Origin: Maea johnstoni
Lineage: Eukaryota > Annelida > Polychaeta > Spionida > Magelonidae
DNA length: 64,000 nt
Reading direction: 5' to 3'
Assembly (NCBI GenBank): GCA_963942565.1
Contig: OZ012700.1
Location: forward strand, 19,593,500 to 19,657,499
Both the position numbers and the translations under genes were made by a program. Shown piece after piece: positions 48,966 through 59,935 of this stretch; positions within the stretch are counted from its first letter, which is position 1; each line of letters begins with the position of its first letter. Under the pieces are notes generated by a model. It did no database searches, was not told where the DNA came from, and saw only the letters and a list, made by a program, of their open reading frames with translations.

Positions 48966-51405
48966 ACAACTAGGCTATCGGGGCAGGCCCAGCCGGATTG
49001 GAACTCTGGAACTTTGGTAGTTATGAGAGACAGCGAGCAGGCAGGGGAGACACTTGAGACCACTCGGCCATCGGGGCAGGCCCAGCCGGATCAGAACCCG
49101 GGAACTATGGTAGTCGAGAGACGGCGAGCAAGCAGTGGAAACCCCTTAGACCACTCGGCTATCGGGGCAGGCCGAGCCGCATTGAAACCTGGCATCTTTG
49201 TTAGTTATTGAACACAGCGAGCAGGCAGTGGAGAAACCTTAGACCACTCGGCTATCGGGGCAGGCCCAGCCGCATTGAAACCTGGCATCTTTGTTAGTTA
49301 TTGAAGACAGCGAGCAGGCAGTGGAGAAACCTTAGACCACTCGGCTATCGGGGCAGGCCCAGTCGGATTCGACCTTGGGAACTTTGGTAGTTATTGGAGA
49401 CATCGAGCAGGCTGTGGAGACTCCTTAGACCACTCGGCTATCGGGGCAGGCCCAGCCGCATTGAAACCTGGGATCTTTGTTAGTTATTGGAGACAGCGAG
49501 CAGGCTGTGGAGAAACCTTAGACCACTCGGCTATCGGGGCAGGCCCAGCCGGATTGAAACCTGGGATCTTTGTTAGTTATTGGAGACAGCGAGCCGGCAG
49601 TGGTGACACATTAGACCACTCGGCTATCGGGGCAGGCCCAGCAGGATTGAAACCTGGCATCTTTGTTAGTTAATGGAGACAGCGAGCAGGCTGTGGAGAC
49701 ACATTAGACCACTCGGCTATCGGGGCAGGCCCAGCCGCATTGGAACCTGGAATCTTTGTTAGTTATTGGAGACGGCGAGCAGGCAGTGGAGACACATTAG
49801 ACCACTCGGCTATAGGGGCTGGCCCAGTCGGATTCGAACTTGGGAACTTCGGTAGTTATTGGAAACAGCTAACAGGCAGTGGATACACCTTAGACCCCTC
49901 AGCTATCGGGGCTAGCCCAGCCGGATTGGAACCTGGGATCTTTGTTAGTTATTGGAGACAGCGAGCAGGCAGTGGAGAAACCTTAGACCACTCGGCTATC
50001 AGGGCAGGCCCAGCCGCATTGAAACCTGGAATCTTTGTTAGTTATTGAAGACAGCGAGCAGGCTGTGGAGACACCTTAGACTACTCGGCTATCGGGGCAG
50101 GCCCAGCCGCATTGAAACCTGGGATCTTTATTAGTTATTGGAGACAGCGTGCAGGCAGTGGAGAAACCTTAGACCACTCGGCTATCGGGGCAGGCCCAGC
50201 CGCATTGAAACCTGGCATCTTTGTTAGTTATTGGAGACAGCGAACAGGCAGTGGATACACATTAGACCACTCGGCTATCGGGGCTAGCCCAGCCGCATTG
50301 GAACCTGGCATCTTTGTTAGTTATTGGAGACAGCGAGCAGGCTGTGGAGACACCTTAGACTACTCGGCTATCGGGGCAGGCCCAGCCGCATTGAAACCTG
50401 GGATCTTTATTAGTTATTGGAGACAGCGTGCAGGCAGTGGAGAAACCTTAGACCACTCGGCTATCGGGGCAGGCCCAGCCGCATTGAAACCTGGCATCTT
50501 TGTTAGTTATTGGAGACAGCGAACAGGCAGTGGATACACATTAGACCACTCGGCTATAGGGGCTAGCCCAGCCGCATTGGAACCTGGCATCTTTGTTAGT
50601 TATTGGAGACAGCGAGCAGGCTGTGGAGACACCTTAGACTACTCGGCTATCGGGGCAGGCCCAGCCGCATTGGAACCTGGGATCTTTGTTAGTTATTGGA
50701 GACGGCGAGCAGGCAGTGGAGACACCTTAGACCACTCGGCTATCGGGGCAGGCCCAGCCGCATTGGAACCTGGGATCATAAATAGCTATTGGAGACGGCG
50801 AGCAGGCAGTGGAGACACATTAGACCACTCGGCTATCGGGGCAGGCCCAGCCGGATTCGAACTTGGGAACTTTGGTAGTTATTGGAAACAGCAAACAGGC
50901 TGTGGATACACCTTAGACCCCACAGCTATAGGGGCAGGCCCAGCTGCATTGGAACCTGGAATCTTTGTTAGTTATTGAAGACGGCGAGCAGGCAGTGGAG
51001 ACACATTAGACCACTCGGCTATCGGGGCAGGCCCAGCCGCATTGAAACCTGGAATCTTTATTAGTTATTGAAGACGGCGAGCAGGCAGTGGAGACACCTT
51101 AGACCACTCGGCTATCGGGGCAGGCCCAGCCGCATTGAAACCTGAGATCTTTATTAGTTATTGAAGACGGCGAGCAGGCAGTGGAGACCCCTTAGACCAC
51201 TCGGCTATCGGGGCAGGCCCAGCCGCATTGAAACCTGGAATCTTTGTTAGTTATTGAAGACAGCGAGCAGGCAGTGGAGACACTTAAGACCACTCGGCTA
51301 TCGGGGCAGGCCCAGCCACATTGAAACCTGGGATCTTCGTTAGTTATTGGAGATGGCGAGCAGGCAGTGGAGACACATTAGACCACTCGGCTATAGGGCA
51401 GGCCC
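48966..51405 (-). repeat. Tandem array of SINE tRNA-like heads, 93-bp period, ~27 units
   Basis: On the minus strand each unit reads CCGATAGCCGAGTGGTCTAA (A box TAGCCGAGTGG), a GCTCGCTGTCTCC-type middle and a B-box position varying from GTTCGAATCC (intact in a few units) to GGTTTCAATGC. CCACTCGG starts at 49,151 and recurs every 93 bp to 51,383, exactly 24 periods with no net length change. The units at 48,967 and 49,060 precede these. A three-unit block (50,112-50,390) is repeated as 50,391-50,669. Plus-strand frames reading GIFVSYWRQRAGSG-type peptides follow from the repeat and are broken by stops in several units. Confidence 0.95.
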
Positions 51406-51603
51406 TGGACAAAGACGCACGCGAATGCACTGTATGCTCATGTTTGAAGAGAAGGTCACCCTGTTATTGTCAATTCAATCGCAGCATAGTAATTACAGCT
51501 CGGCCGATGTGGATCCCATGCCTAATATATACTTCCCCATCTGAGGCCAACGATAGATAATGAGATATACAGCGCGTTCTGCTAACTGCCTACAATACCC
51601 TAT
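51406..51603. other. Short unique spacer between the two SINE-derived arrays
   Basis: About 200 bp without a recognised feature. It separates the two SINEs head to head. Confidence 0.5.
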
Positions 51604-51662
51604 GGGGCAGCCCCGATGGCCGCGTGGTCTAAGGCTCCGCAAATCGACTCCTCGCTGACTGG
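51604..51662 (+). repeat. SINE tRNA-like head at the left of the second array
   Basis: GCCCCGATGGCCGCGTGGTC followed by TAAGGCTCCGC gives a clear A box (TGGCCGCGTGG). The B-box half is altered and runs into the first body unit. Confidence 0.65.
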
Positions 51663-52740
51663 AACCTGCTCGAGGCATGTGCGAAAGTTGCCTTTGAAAA
51701 CTAGGCTGTGGTTTTCCCAGGGTACTTCGGTTTACTCTAACGGTAGCAGGTTAGGAACCTGCTCGAGGCATGTGAGAAAGTTGCCTTTGAAAACTAGGCT
51801 GTGGTTTTCCCAGGGTACTTCGGTTTACTTTAACGGTAGCGGGTTAGGAACTTGCTCGAGGCATGTGAGAAAGTTGCCTTTGAAAACTAGGCTGTGGTTT
51901 TCCCAGGGTACTTCGGTTTACTTTAACGGTAGCGGGTTAGAAACCTGCTCGAGGCATGTGCGAAAGTTGCCTTTGAAAACTAGGCTGTGGTTTTCCCAGG
52001 GTACTTCGGTTTACTTTAACGGTAGCGGGTTAGGAACCTGCTCGAGGCATGTGAGAAAGTTGCCTTTGAAAACAAGGCTGTGGTTTTCCCAGGGTACTTC
52101 GGTTTACTCTAACGGTAGCGGGTTAGGAACTTGCTCGAGGCATGTGAGAAAGTTGCCTTTGACGTAAAACTAGGCTGTGGTTTTCCCAGGGTACTTCGGT
52201 TTACTTTAACGGTAGCGGGTTAGGAACCTGCTCGAGGCATGTGAGAAAGTTGCCTTTGAAAACAAGGCTGTGGTTTTCCCAGGGTACTTCGGTTTACTCT
52301 AACGGTAGCGGGCTAGGAACCTGCTCGAGGCATGTGAGAAAGTTGCCTTTGAAAACTAGGCTGTGGTTTTCCCAGGGTACTTCGGTTTACTCTAACGGTA
52401 GCGAGTTAGGAACCTGCTCAGTCGAGGCATGTGAGAAAGTTGCCTTTGAAAACTAGGCTGTGGTTTTCCCAGGGTACTTCGGTTTACTCTAACGGTAGCG
52501 GGTTAGGAACCTGGTCGAGGCATGTGCGAAAGTAGCCTTTGAAAATTAGGCCGTGGTTTTCCCAGGGTACTTCGGTTTACTCTAACGGTAGCGGGTTAGG
52601 AACCTGCTCGAGGCATGTGAGAAAGTTGCCTTTGAAAACTAGGCTGTGGTTTTCCCAGGGTACTTCGGTTTACTCTAACGGTAGCGGGTTAGGAACCTGC
52701 TCGAGGCATGTGAGAAAGTTGCCTTTGACTTGGCGTTAGG
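51661..52740 (+). repeat. Tandem array of SINE body, 93-bp period, 12 units
   Basis: Units begin GGAACCTGCTCGAGGCATGT and contain GAAAGTTGCCTTTGAAAACT, GGCTGTGGTTTTCCCAGGGT and ACTTCGGTTTACT. Starts are 51,661, 51,754, 51,847, 51,940, 52,033, 52,126, 52,223, 52,316, 52,409, 52,506, 52,599 and 52,692. Nine of eleven steps are 93 bp and two are 97 bp, from 4-bp insertions. These are the body sequences that follow the B box in complete SINEs (compare CATGTGAGAAAG... and CGGTTTCCTCC at 57.5 kb). The last unit runs back into ordinary body (TTGGCGTTAGGCAGTG, TTTGGTTTCC). An open frame across it is a by-product of the period. Confidence 0.95.
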
Positions 52741-52789
52741 CAGTGTTTCTTTCAGGGTACTTTGGTTTCCTAAAGCGTTCCTTTCTTAC

Positions 52790-53600
52790 TGTCATGCTTA
52801 TCAAACTTTTGTTTTGGTACCAATAGCGGTTTTCACTACTTTGTTAGCCCGGAATTCAATGTATCTCTCTGATTCACGAGCAGTTTTATTGCACTATAAA
52901 GTTAATAACCCCCAGCAGATATACATACATATATGCATTTATCATTCATTAGCAACGTATAGTCACGTTCTAGTCTTTATATGGTAGAAAAAGTGAAGTG
53001 TGAGATGTGAACACAATATCCTGTCCCATTTGCTTTTGTGGTGATGTGACTACCTCGTTCAATGCACATACATGTACTATATCGTACCCATTTATTATCA
53101 AAATATGGTGAAGACCTCAGAAATGTCAAAATCTCGTATTATCAACAAAATGACCCGGTTCCATCTTTTAAATGATCAAATGTGCTTTTGTAATTTTACC
53201 CTGTTGAAGAAATCGCGTTATAACGCTTAACCAGTTGCTGTGGAAACAACGATAAATGGTATCGGTGAAAGTAAATTTCTGTGAAAAGAACAGAACAAAG
53301 TCACCACTGAATTGTAGTGGGTGGCTGTTTTCCCCAGGTAATCCAAGTGCTCTATTATTCCCAACTAGAAAGTCACAATATACCCTCCATATGAAAGGAA
53401 AAGACAGAAAAATGAAGATAAACGATTTTTAGATTATTGCATGGAGTCACATACCGTGTGTGATGAACTGCTGATCGTGTTTACATACAAGTCAATAGCG
53501 TCGGCGTCGGCGTCGTGGCAGCGAGCCTGTAATGTCTCTTTGCCAGCGTGGTGCTGCCAGGGAATGACAGATTTCCCCCGAGCTTAGTGTGAGGATATGA
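52790..53600. other. No gene recognised
   Basis: Intergenic DNA. A short GCGTCGGCGTCGGCGTCGTG run lies at 53,497. Confidence 0.3.
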
Positions 53601-53710
53601 GAACGAGCCGGGTTCGGGGGAAAGGGGGGGGGGGGGGGTATTATGTACTCTTTTCACGGGGCGTGTGGCGCAGGCAGATTAAGAGAGGAGGAGGATGATA
53701 ATGATGATGG

Positions 53711-53747
<37 letters not shown>

Positions 53748-54190
53748 TATGAGAACGAGCCGGGTTCAGGGGGAAGGGGTGCTAATGGCCCCTCTTTGCA
53801 CGGGGCGTGTGCCACATGCAGATACGATTAGTAGATGATGATAATGATGACAGTGGTGGTGATGATGATGGTGATGATGATGATGATATTACGAGAACCA
53901 CTAACGATGATGATAATTGTAATGGTAAGGATGATGATGATAGTTTAGGAACTACTGATGATTATGATGATGGTGATGATGATAATGATGATGATGATAG
54001 TGGTGGTGATAATGGTGGTAATGCTGATGATGATGATGGTGATGATGATGATGATGGTGATGATGATGGTGGTGGTGTTAATGATGGTGGTGGTGGTGAT
54101 GATGATGATGATGATACTACGATAACCGCTGACGATGTAGTAATGATAATGGTGATGATAAAAGTGACGATGATGATACTTTAGGAATTA
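53598..54190. repeat. (GAT)n/(GGT)n low-complexity region with duplicated flank
   Basis: A ~100-bp block (GAGAACGAGCCGGGTTC...CACGGGGCGTGTG) occurs at 53,600 and again at 53,750, each followed by GAT-rich sequence to 54,190. Asp-rich frames across it are repeat artefacts. Confidence 0.9.
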
Positions 54191-54237
54191 CTGATGATGA
54201 TGATGAGGAGGACAATGACATGAAAATGATAAAATGA

Positions 54238-54320
54238 TAATGAACAATATTGTAATGATGATGATGATGATGATGATGATAATAATGATAATAATAATAA
54301 TGATAATAATATTGATAATA
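54238..54320. repeat. (GAT)n/(AAT)n tract
   Basis: GATGATGATGATGATGATGA grading into AATAATAATAATGATAATAA. Confidence 0.9.
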
Positions 54321-54329
54321 ACTGAAGAG

Positions 54330-55490
54330 CAGGTATTTATGCATATCACTTATATGTTTAATGTAGAAAGTAAAAACTGAAATACAAAGAATAATGCTGC
54401 AAATTAAAACGTTATGTTATTCCATAGCGCACACGCCTGTATAAGTCTCGGTATAGTCAAAAGAAATACTCTAAAATCTTTATTACCAGACATTACTCAA
54501 CTATTACCTCAATTCGTTTTTATCTAGTTTCACTTATACGAAATCGCCTGATAACCATGATCTCGCATGGACAAACATTTTGAAAATCCATATCCGCATT
54601 TGCGCTAAAATATTCAACCCATCCACGCCTGGGACCCTGAACAATCGGGCATACCTCTGACTCGCCTATCTAGGATTTTCATGTATCCCGGATAAAAGCA
54701 CCGGTCCCAAATGAGTTCTTACTACTTAAATGTTAATGACGTAACTCGGATTTCTGTTACCTCGGACACGTCTGCGTGGTCCCTAATTGTCCGAGTTAAG
54801 CGAGGTTTTATCTATGTATGTATTCACAACAACACAATGTCTCACGAGATACAGCACTGCAATGTGTTCACAATTCCTATTGAAACATTTTTTTCAAGAA
54901 TTGATATCTTTGATGTGTTATGATCACAGTTGTCAGACCATGAATCTACTCCAGGCGTAAAAGAGTTATAATAGCACGCTTTCAACATAGGCATATCCCT
55001 TTAAACCCGATAAGATGGAGTTACACCCCCTGTATGTACTGCCTCTATTTGACGCCTGACAATAACGGATTGATGTTCTGTTAACCCATTCACACCCAGA
55101 GGTACTCTAGATAGTATCGTCTGCTACTCTCATACTTTTGAAAACAACTTGGGTATAAAGCGAATGTTCACAAAATATTTGAAGTAGAGTTGTGGTTTGG
55201 CTTCTGTTCGACATTTTTCCTTCAAATATTTTCCAGAAAATGCTTCTGTAAGTGAAATATTTCCCAAATCGTCAGGCCTGCTTTTGGCCGCTCTGAGAGT
55301 TAATGCGTAAATAATTGCTCAAAGGGGTCTCATGGTTGTACTGATCCTCAGACCGATGGGTCTGAGTTCAGATCTGTAATTAGTTTTGGAGTCCCATATC
55401 AAGGTTTGTCTGGCAAATAGTGTTATTTGCTTGCTGTCAGTAATATCGAAGTAGGAATAGATTTTCCCGTCACTTTTTCTGATACATAGT
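54330..55490. other. No gene recognised
   Basis: TTAACCCATTCACACCCAGA (55,081) to GAGAGTTAATGCG (55,300) may be another TTAA-ended element, with an imperfect right end. Confidence 0.3.
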
Positions 55491-55491
55491 G

Positions 55492-55765
55492 ACTTATTAG
55501 TGACTAGCCAAGATATTAATGGTGGTGGAAACCGGAGAAGAGGAGGAAAACGAACGACTAACCCTAATAAGTCACTGGCAACTTTCTCACATATCTCAAG
55601 CCGGGCTGGACTCTGCGTTTTACAGTGGTCAAAGACAGCAAGCGGTCACTGGCGACTTTTCACACGACTCATATGAAGATTAGAACAATGGAGTGGTGAG
55701 AAACAGTGCAAAATGAGTGGTGCTAAACCTCTCGGCCATTGGGACTGGCCATCCCTGTAACATAG
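55492..55765 (-). repeat. tRNA-derived SINE, minus strand, diverged
   Basis: AGTGACTAGCCAAGATATTA, GGTGGAAACCGG, TCACTGGCAACTTTCTCACA and a head ending CTCTCGGCCATTGGGACTGG. An extra ~80 bp between body and head suggests a partial head duplication. Confidence 0.75.
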
Positions 55766-56414
55766 ACGTGAACTTCCGGTGTGAATCTCTTGTATTCAAT
55801 GGGGAAGATATAGTTATAATGAAAATGGTAGAAACACGCCAAAACGTGGTAGACTGAAAGATTTACCACCATACACCATTCCATGCTACAACATGGCCCA
55901 AGAAGATACTAGTACATCATACAACCAGCATGGAAAACATCGATCATTCATCTGAATGGTGTCCAAGAGCATATGACCTTATGGTGATATTTTCTTAGTG
56001 GGATATGTGCAGGCGAAATATTATGCAGGTCCTAAGATCCCTACACATACTTGTTTATTTACGATAACTTCATAAATAGTCTAAATTGTCAGGTGCACAG
56101 AGAAGAAACCTTCCAAGAAAAATATATTGTGCGTCCATAGCTGACTGAATTTCTTTATTAGACAAGACGTTTTACCGGGTGACATTTCATTGAACCAAAC
56201 AATCAAATGTATGAAAAATAATTACTAAACTAGAAAAAAACACGAAATCAAAAATGATCTGAAATGAAAACTATTTTACGGGTATTTTGCTCCTTCGGCT
56301 ATAGTGTGATAGCTTTCAATGGGACACGTGGGGTGCAGACAAACAGAGTGAATTGCGCATAACAAACCAACTATGCTAACTATACAATAGTTTGTGGGCA
56401 ATTTGGAATTTGGA

Positions 56415-56840
56415 ATTTTGATTTTTCGTTACTTTTTCTGCCATATTTATGGTGAAGTCGTGACTAGCTAGTTGTAATTGGTGGAGGAAACTGGTGAAAC
56501 CTGCGAAAATCACCGCCTAACCCCAAGTCACTGGCAACTTTCACACTTGCCCCGACCGGGATTCCAACCCGGACAGTGGTGAGCGATAGCTAGCAGTCAG
56601 TGGAAGGCCCTAGACCACACGGTCGGCAGGGCAGATCCTCAGTGGTGAGCGACAGCTAGCAGTTAGTGGCAACGCCTTAGACCACTCGGCCACCAGGGCA
56701 TGTCCTCAGTGGTGAGAGGCATCTAGCAGTAAGTGGCAACGCCTTAGACCACTCAGCCATCAGGGTAGATACCTATAGTGAGAGGCAGCCAGCAGTCCGT
56801 GGGAACGCCTTAGACCACTCAGCCATCAGGGCAAGCCCCT
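56415..56840 (-). repeat. tRNA-derived SINE with head tandemly repeated four times
   Basis: Tail and body (TTACTTTTTCTGCCATATTT, AGTTGTAATTGGTGGAGGAA) are followed by four head units of about 65-75 bp, each ending in a CCTTAGACCAC(T)CGGCCA-type A-box inverse at about 56,610, 56,680, 56,745 and 56,812. Only the first carries a good B box (GGGATTCCAACCC, 56,558). Confidence 0.85.
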
Positions 56841-57410
56841 TTGTCGGCAACGAGTACACGTCGTTGCAAAGAGTTGTTAAAGCACCAGTGCTCTAATGGG
56901 GTTATTCCCTGGGGGCATGGGCCAACACATTTATCCATTTTCCTGAATAAACAATTGTCAAGATAGTAAAGTTGGCTTCGGAGATGTAACGACCACTGAA
57001 CGTTTGATACTAGGAGTGGAAAGGGAATACAAACATATTGCACCTACGTGATATTGGGGCAGGTGAGATTTGTGCAAATAGGCAAATGGCAAGTTAATGG
57101 TGTGGTAATGAGTGGAGTAGCATCTGTACACTGCAAGAAGATTGACAGCAAAGGCAAAAAAAAAAGCATTTGTGACAGTTGCGTAGAGCTGATTTTTCCC
57201 TGAACGACCTACTTTGGCGACACATGCCAAATAATGGTTATTCAGTAAAAATAACAAGGAAATCGTTATACGTTATATCATCACATTCTACCAGTGGTCT
57301 TTTCACCCTGTCCTGATGTAAAAAAACAACATCTTACTGAAAAGTTTTCTGAAGTGAAAAATGTTTTCACGTGATTTTCCTCTTTGGTCTTCCATATGAT
57401 ACTGGTGATA
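56841..57410. other. No gene recognised
   Basis: Short ORFs without domains. Confidence 0.3.
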
Positions 57411-57411
57411 A

Positions 57412-57650
57412 GTCATGGGCCTGCTCTGACGGCCGTGTGGTCTAAGGCGTTGTCACTAACTGCTAGCTGTCTCTCACCACTACCCGAGTTCGGAACCCAC
57501 CCGGAAATGTGAGAAAGGTGCCAATGACTTGGGGTTAGGCGGTGGTTTTCGCCGGGTACCTCGGTTTCCTCCACTAATAATAACTGCCTAGTCACAAATT
57601 AGCCGCAGCGTGGCAGAAAAAGTGACGAAAAACGAAATTCCAAACTGACA
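57412..57650 (+). repeat. tRNA-derived SINE, complete
   Basis: Head GACGGCCGTGTGGTCTAAGG (A box) and GAGTTCGGAACCC (B box). Body AATGTGAGAAAGGTGCCAAT, GGGGTTAGGCGGTGGTTTTC and CCTCGGTTTCCTCCACTA. Tail TTAGCCGCAGCGTGGCAGAA followed by AAAGTGACGAAA. It is the best reference copy for the head/body division of the arrays. Confidence 0.85.
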
Positions 57651-57892
57651 ATTATCTAATTAGCCATCAGCAATTTCTACGCCATTCAATTAATAATTAT
57701 CCCCAGTGCTCGTCATTTATTAACCCCACACATGCGCAGTCAAATAAGACCAGAATTAGCTAATGGAGAAAATCCGATGTATTTGCTACTCGATCAATTT
57801 CTCGTGTAGGGTATATTTTTGTGCGACTGTAATTAGATAATTTTGAAAATCAAAGTTGATCTGGATTTTTACAGCTGGCCATATTCTGTAGC

Positions 57893-57957
57893 CTTTTTCC
57901 TAACCCCCAAAATGGAGGACCGCCTCCATGGTCGAGTTGACTAACGCACTGCAATGC
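57893..57957 (+). repeat. tRNA-like SINE fragment, left of the TTAA transposon
   Basis: CCTTTTTCCTAACCCCCAAA and CCATGGTCGAGTTGACTAAC, then GCACTGCAATGC. The A-box-like TGGTCGAGTTGAC differs from the main SINE family. Confidence 0.5.
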
Positions 57958-57961
57958 TTAA

Positions 57962-59229
57962 AGTGTAAGTTCACCTTCATAATTAAAAAAGATATGTTGT
58001 AGAGCTCAATGTCACCTTTCTCAGGACACCTTGATTATAATTGTACTCCGCAAATTGACTGAGATATTCAAGTTTGTATCTTGCAAAATGCAGCAAATTC
58101 ACTGCCTCAGCTGGTTCATGGAGGCACCATCTTGGAGCTTATCAGAGACAGGAAGTGACATCACACTGCTACATGCAGGCTGGAGCTCTGGAGCTCTCCA
58201 GAACTGAATACACTAGCACATGCTCTTATAAGTATATGATTTGCAAAGAGGAAAGTGGTGTATCAGACAACAAACAGAGGCACTGTGTCTCAGTGTGTAC
58301 CTGTCTATTCTAGAGGTATACCAGGTTCTGTTTGGCAAAAGCAATGAGGGAAAGAGACCTGAAGTAAAAGGGTTATGGATGAGCTTTAGGGCTCAAGAAA
58401 TTCTACCTGTTTATAAAATAGACTGGCATTTACTATTTCCTACAATGTTCAGACACTGTAATCTTGTGATGAAAGTTTTCAATTTGTAAGCTGTGAGTGT
58501 ATTGTCAGCGTTAGCCTCTAAGGAATTGACTGCAATACACATTATTCTCAAAGGAATTCAATGTACTCTGGTATCCTAAGCTTTATACCCAGGAGATTAA
58601 CTGCAATACACATCCTCTGGGCACAGCTACTACAAATTGCAGTCAGGCTAGCTACTGTTAGGAAACCATAAGCAAATGAATTACAATTATGAAACCAGAA
58701 AGCCAAGAAACCACCTTCTAATTGTACTGTAATATTGGTATTTTAATACTAATTCATAATAGCTATTAACTTGATTACTCATTTACAACAGGTAAAGGAT
58801 TTTATTCATTTAAGCAGAGACATTCGTGGGGACAACATCTATTTGTGTGCCTCATTCTTAGTGGATTTACAGGCAGATATGGAAAACCTCCTTTTCTAGA
58901 ATCATTGTTGCATCCAAAAGCTTGACAATTCACCATCTTTGTGCTCTGGTTTGGAGCTGTCACCTGGAGCTAGCTTCTAAGCTCCTTCTCTTAGCTGTCA
59001 TATCTCACTGACTGAGCCTCTGAGGATGTCAAAGCACTGCATCACACGCATCTAATTAGCATCACTAATTAGGGTCCCTCTAAACAAACATGGCAGCCCC
59101 TATAAAGCTACCTTTAAAGGGTATTATCTCAGTTTATGTTCTGAGTACAATTGTAATCAAGGTGTCCTATGAAAGGTGAGATGGAGCTCTACAACATATC
59201 TTTTTTAATTTTGAAGGTGAACTTACACT
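57962..59229. mobile_element. TTAA-flanked non-autonomous DNA transposon (Kolobok/T2-like?), 1.27 kb
   Basis: About 95-bp terminal inverted repeats start AGTGTAAGTTCACCTTCA and run through AAAAAAGATATGTTGTAGAG. TTAA is duplicated exactly on each side (57,958-57,961 and 59,230-59,233). The long inverted repeats and TTAA site fit the Kolobok/T2 type better than piggyBac (no CCC end). The interior has only short ORFs, including a chance frame at 58,074-58,313. Confidence 0.8.
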
Positions 59230-59283
59230 TTAACGTCGTTTTTTTCTATTTGCATTTAGGGCCTCTTAAATGTAACTTGCAGT

Positions 59284-59365
59284 ATACTGTAGCCTTTTTC
59301 CTAACCCCCAAAATTGGAGGGCTGTCTCTATGGCTGAGTTGGCTAACGCACTGCAATGCACAACG
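59284..59365 (+). repeat. tRNA-like SINE fragment, right of the TTAA transposon
   Basis: CCTTTTTCCTAACCCCCAAA and CTATGGCTGAGTTGGCTAAC, then GCACTGCAATGC. It is a diverged second copy of the block at 57,893. Confidence 0.5.
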
Positions 59366-59369
59366 TGGG

Positions 59370-59850
59370 TTTTATTTTGCAATTTGCATTATGGCCACTT
59401 GAATGTAACTGTCGGTTCTGTAAACGCTAACCTCGTGACTCGTGAGCGGTATTTCCGTTTGAGCCTATTTCTATGATATCTTTTCTGGGAATTACCTTTG
59501 GATCTTTCATGCATAAAGTTAAGTTTCTATTTTGTTAGTGATTCTTTAATTTCGTTTATGCACTGGTTACATTCGGTTAGCCCACCACTCTTTTTGTTTG
59601 TTATCAACCACATCGTTTGATTTGTATAATAGATTGGTTTTTCGCCCGCGGACACAGTCACCAAAGATACATTCATAGATGTATCATTTTTTTTCAAAAT
59701 GTGTTCTTTTAGATTAATTGTTCGATTGGTTCTGATGTAATACAATCCAGACTATGCATTCGTCAAGAGATATTACAAAAATATTCTGAACAGATTTGTC
59801 CCCCGCAGTAACGAACGGCTTAATATGTGTAGGTGATCCTTTGATCCCTG
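59370..59850. other. No gene recognised
   Basis: AT-rich DNA with short ORFs only. Confidence 0.3.
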
Positions 59851-59852
59851 TG

Positions 59853-59935
59853 TGTATGTATGTATGTTTATTGACTATGCGAATGCATAAAATATACGAT
59901 ACAAATAATAATAATAATAATAAATAATCATATGA
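59853..59935 (-). mobile_element. LINE 3' tail, minus strand
   Basis: The minus strand reads CATAGTCAATAAACATACAT followed by ACATACA, the same ending as the plus-strand tails at 41.8 and 61.5 kb. The 138-codon minus-strand frame at 60,079-60,495 could be part of this LINE, but no domain is recognised. Confidence 0.4.

Noticed and set aside
50112-50978. 288-codon repetitive ORF as a structural protein gene
   Set aside because: It follows from a 93-bp period (31 codons). Neighbouring units carry stops in the same frame, and the unit matches a SINE head on the other strand.
51616-52167. 183-codon ORF over the body array
   Set aside because: Same reasoning. 4-bp insertions break the frame, and the units match SINE body.
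48966-52740. CRISPR-like array (regular direct repeats)
   Set aside because: There are no unique spacers. The whole 93-bp unit repeats, the units derive from SINE head or body, and the DNA is eukaryotic.
53643-54184. Asp-rich ORFs as acidic protein genes
   Set aside because: They are direct translation of (GAT)n low-complexity DNA, with no flanking domain or splice evidence.
58074-58313. Small ORF inside the TTAA transposon as its transposase
   Set aside because: 79 codons without DDE or zinc-finger signatures. The element looks non-autonomous.
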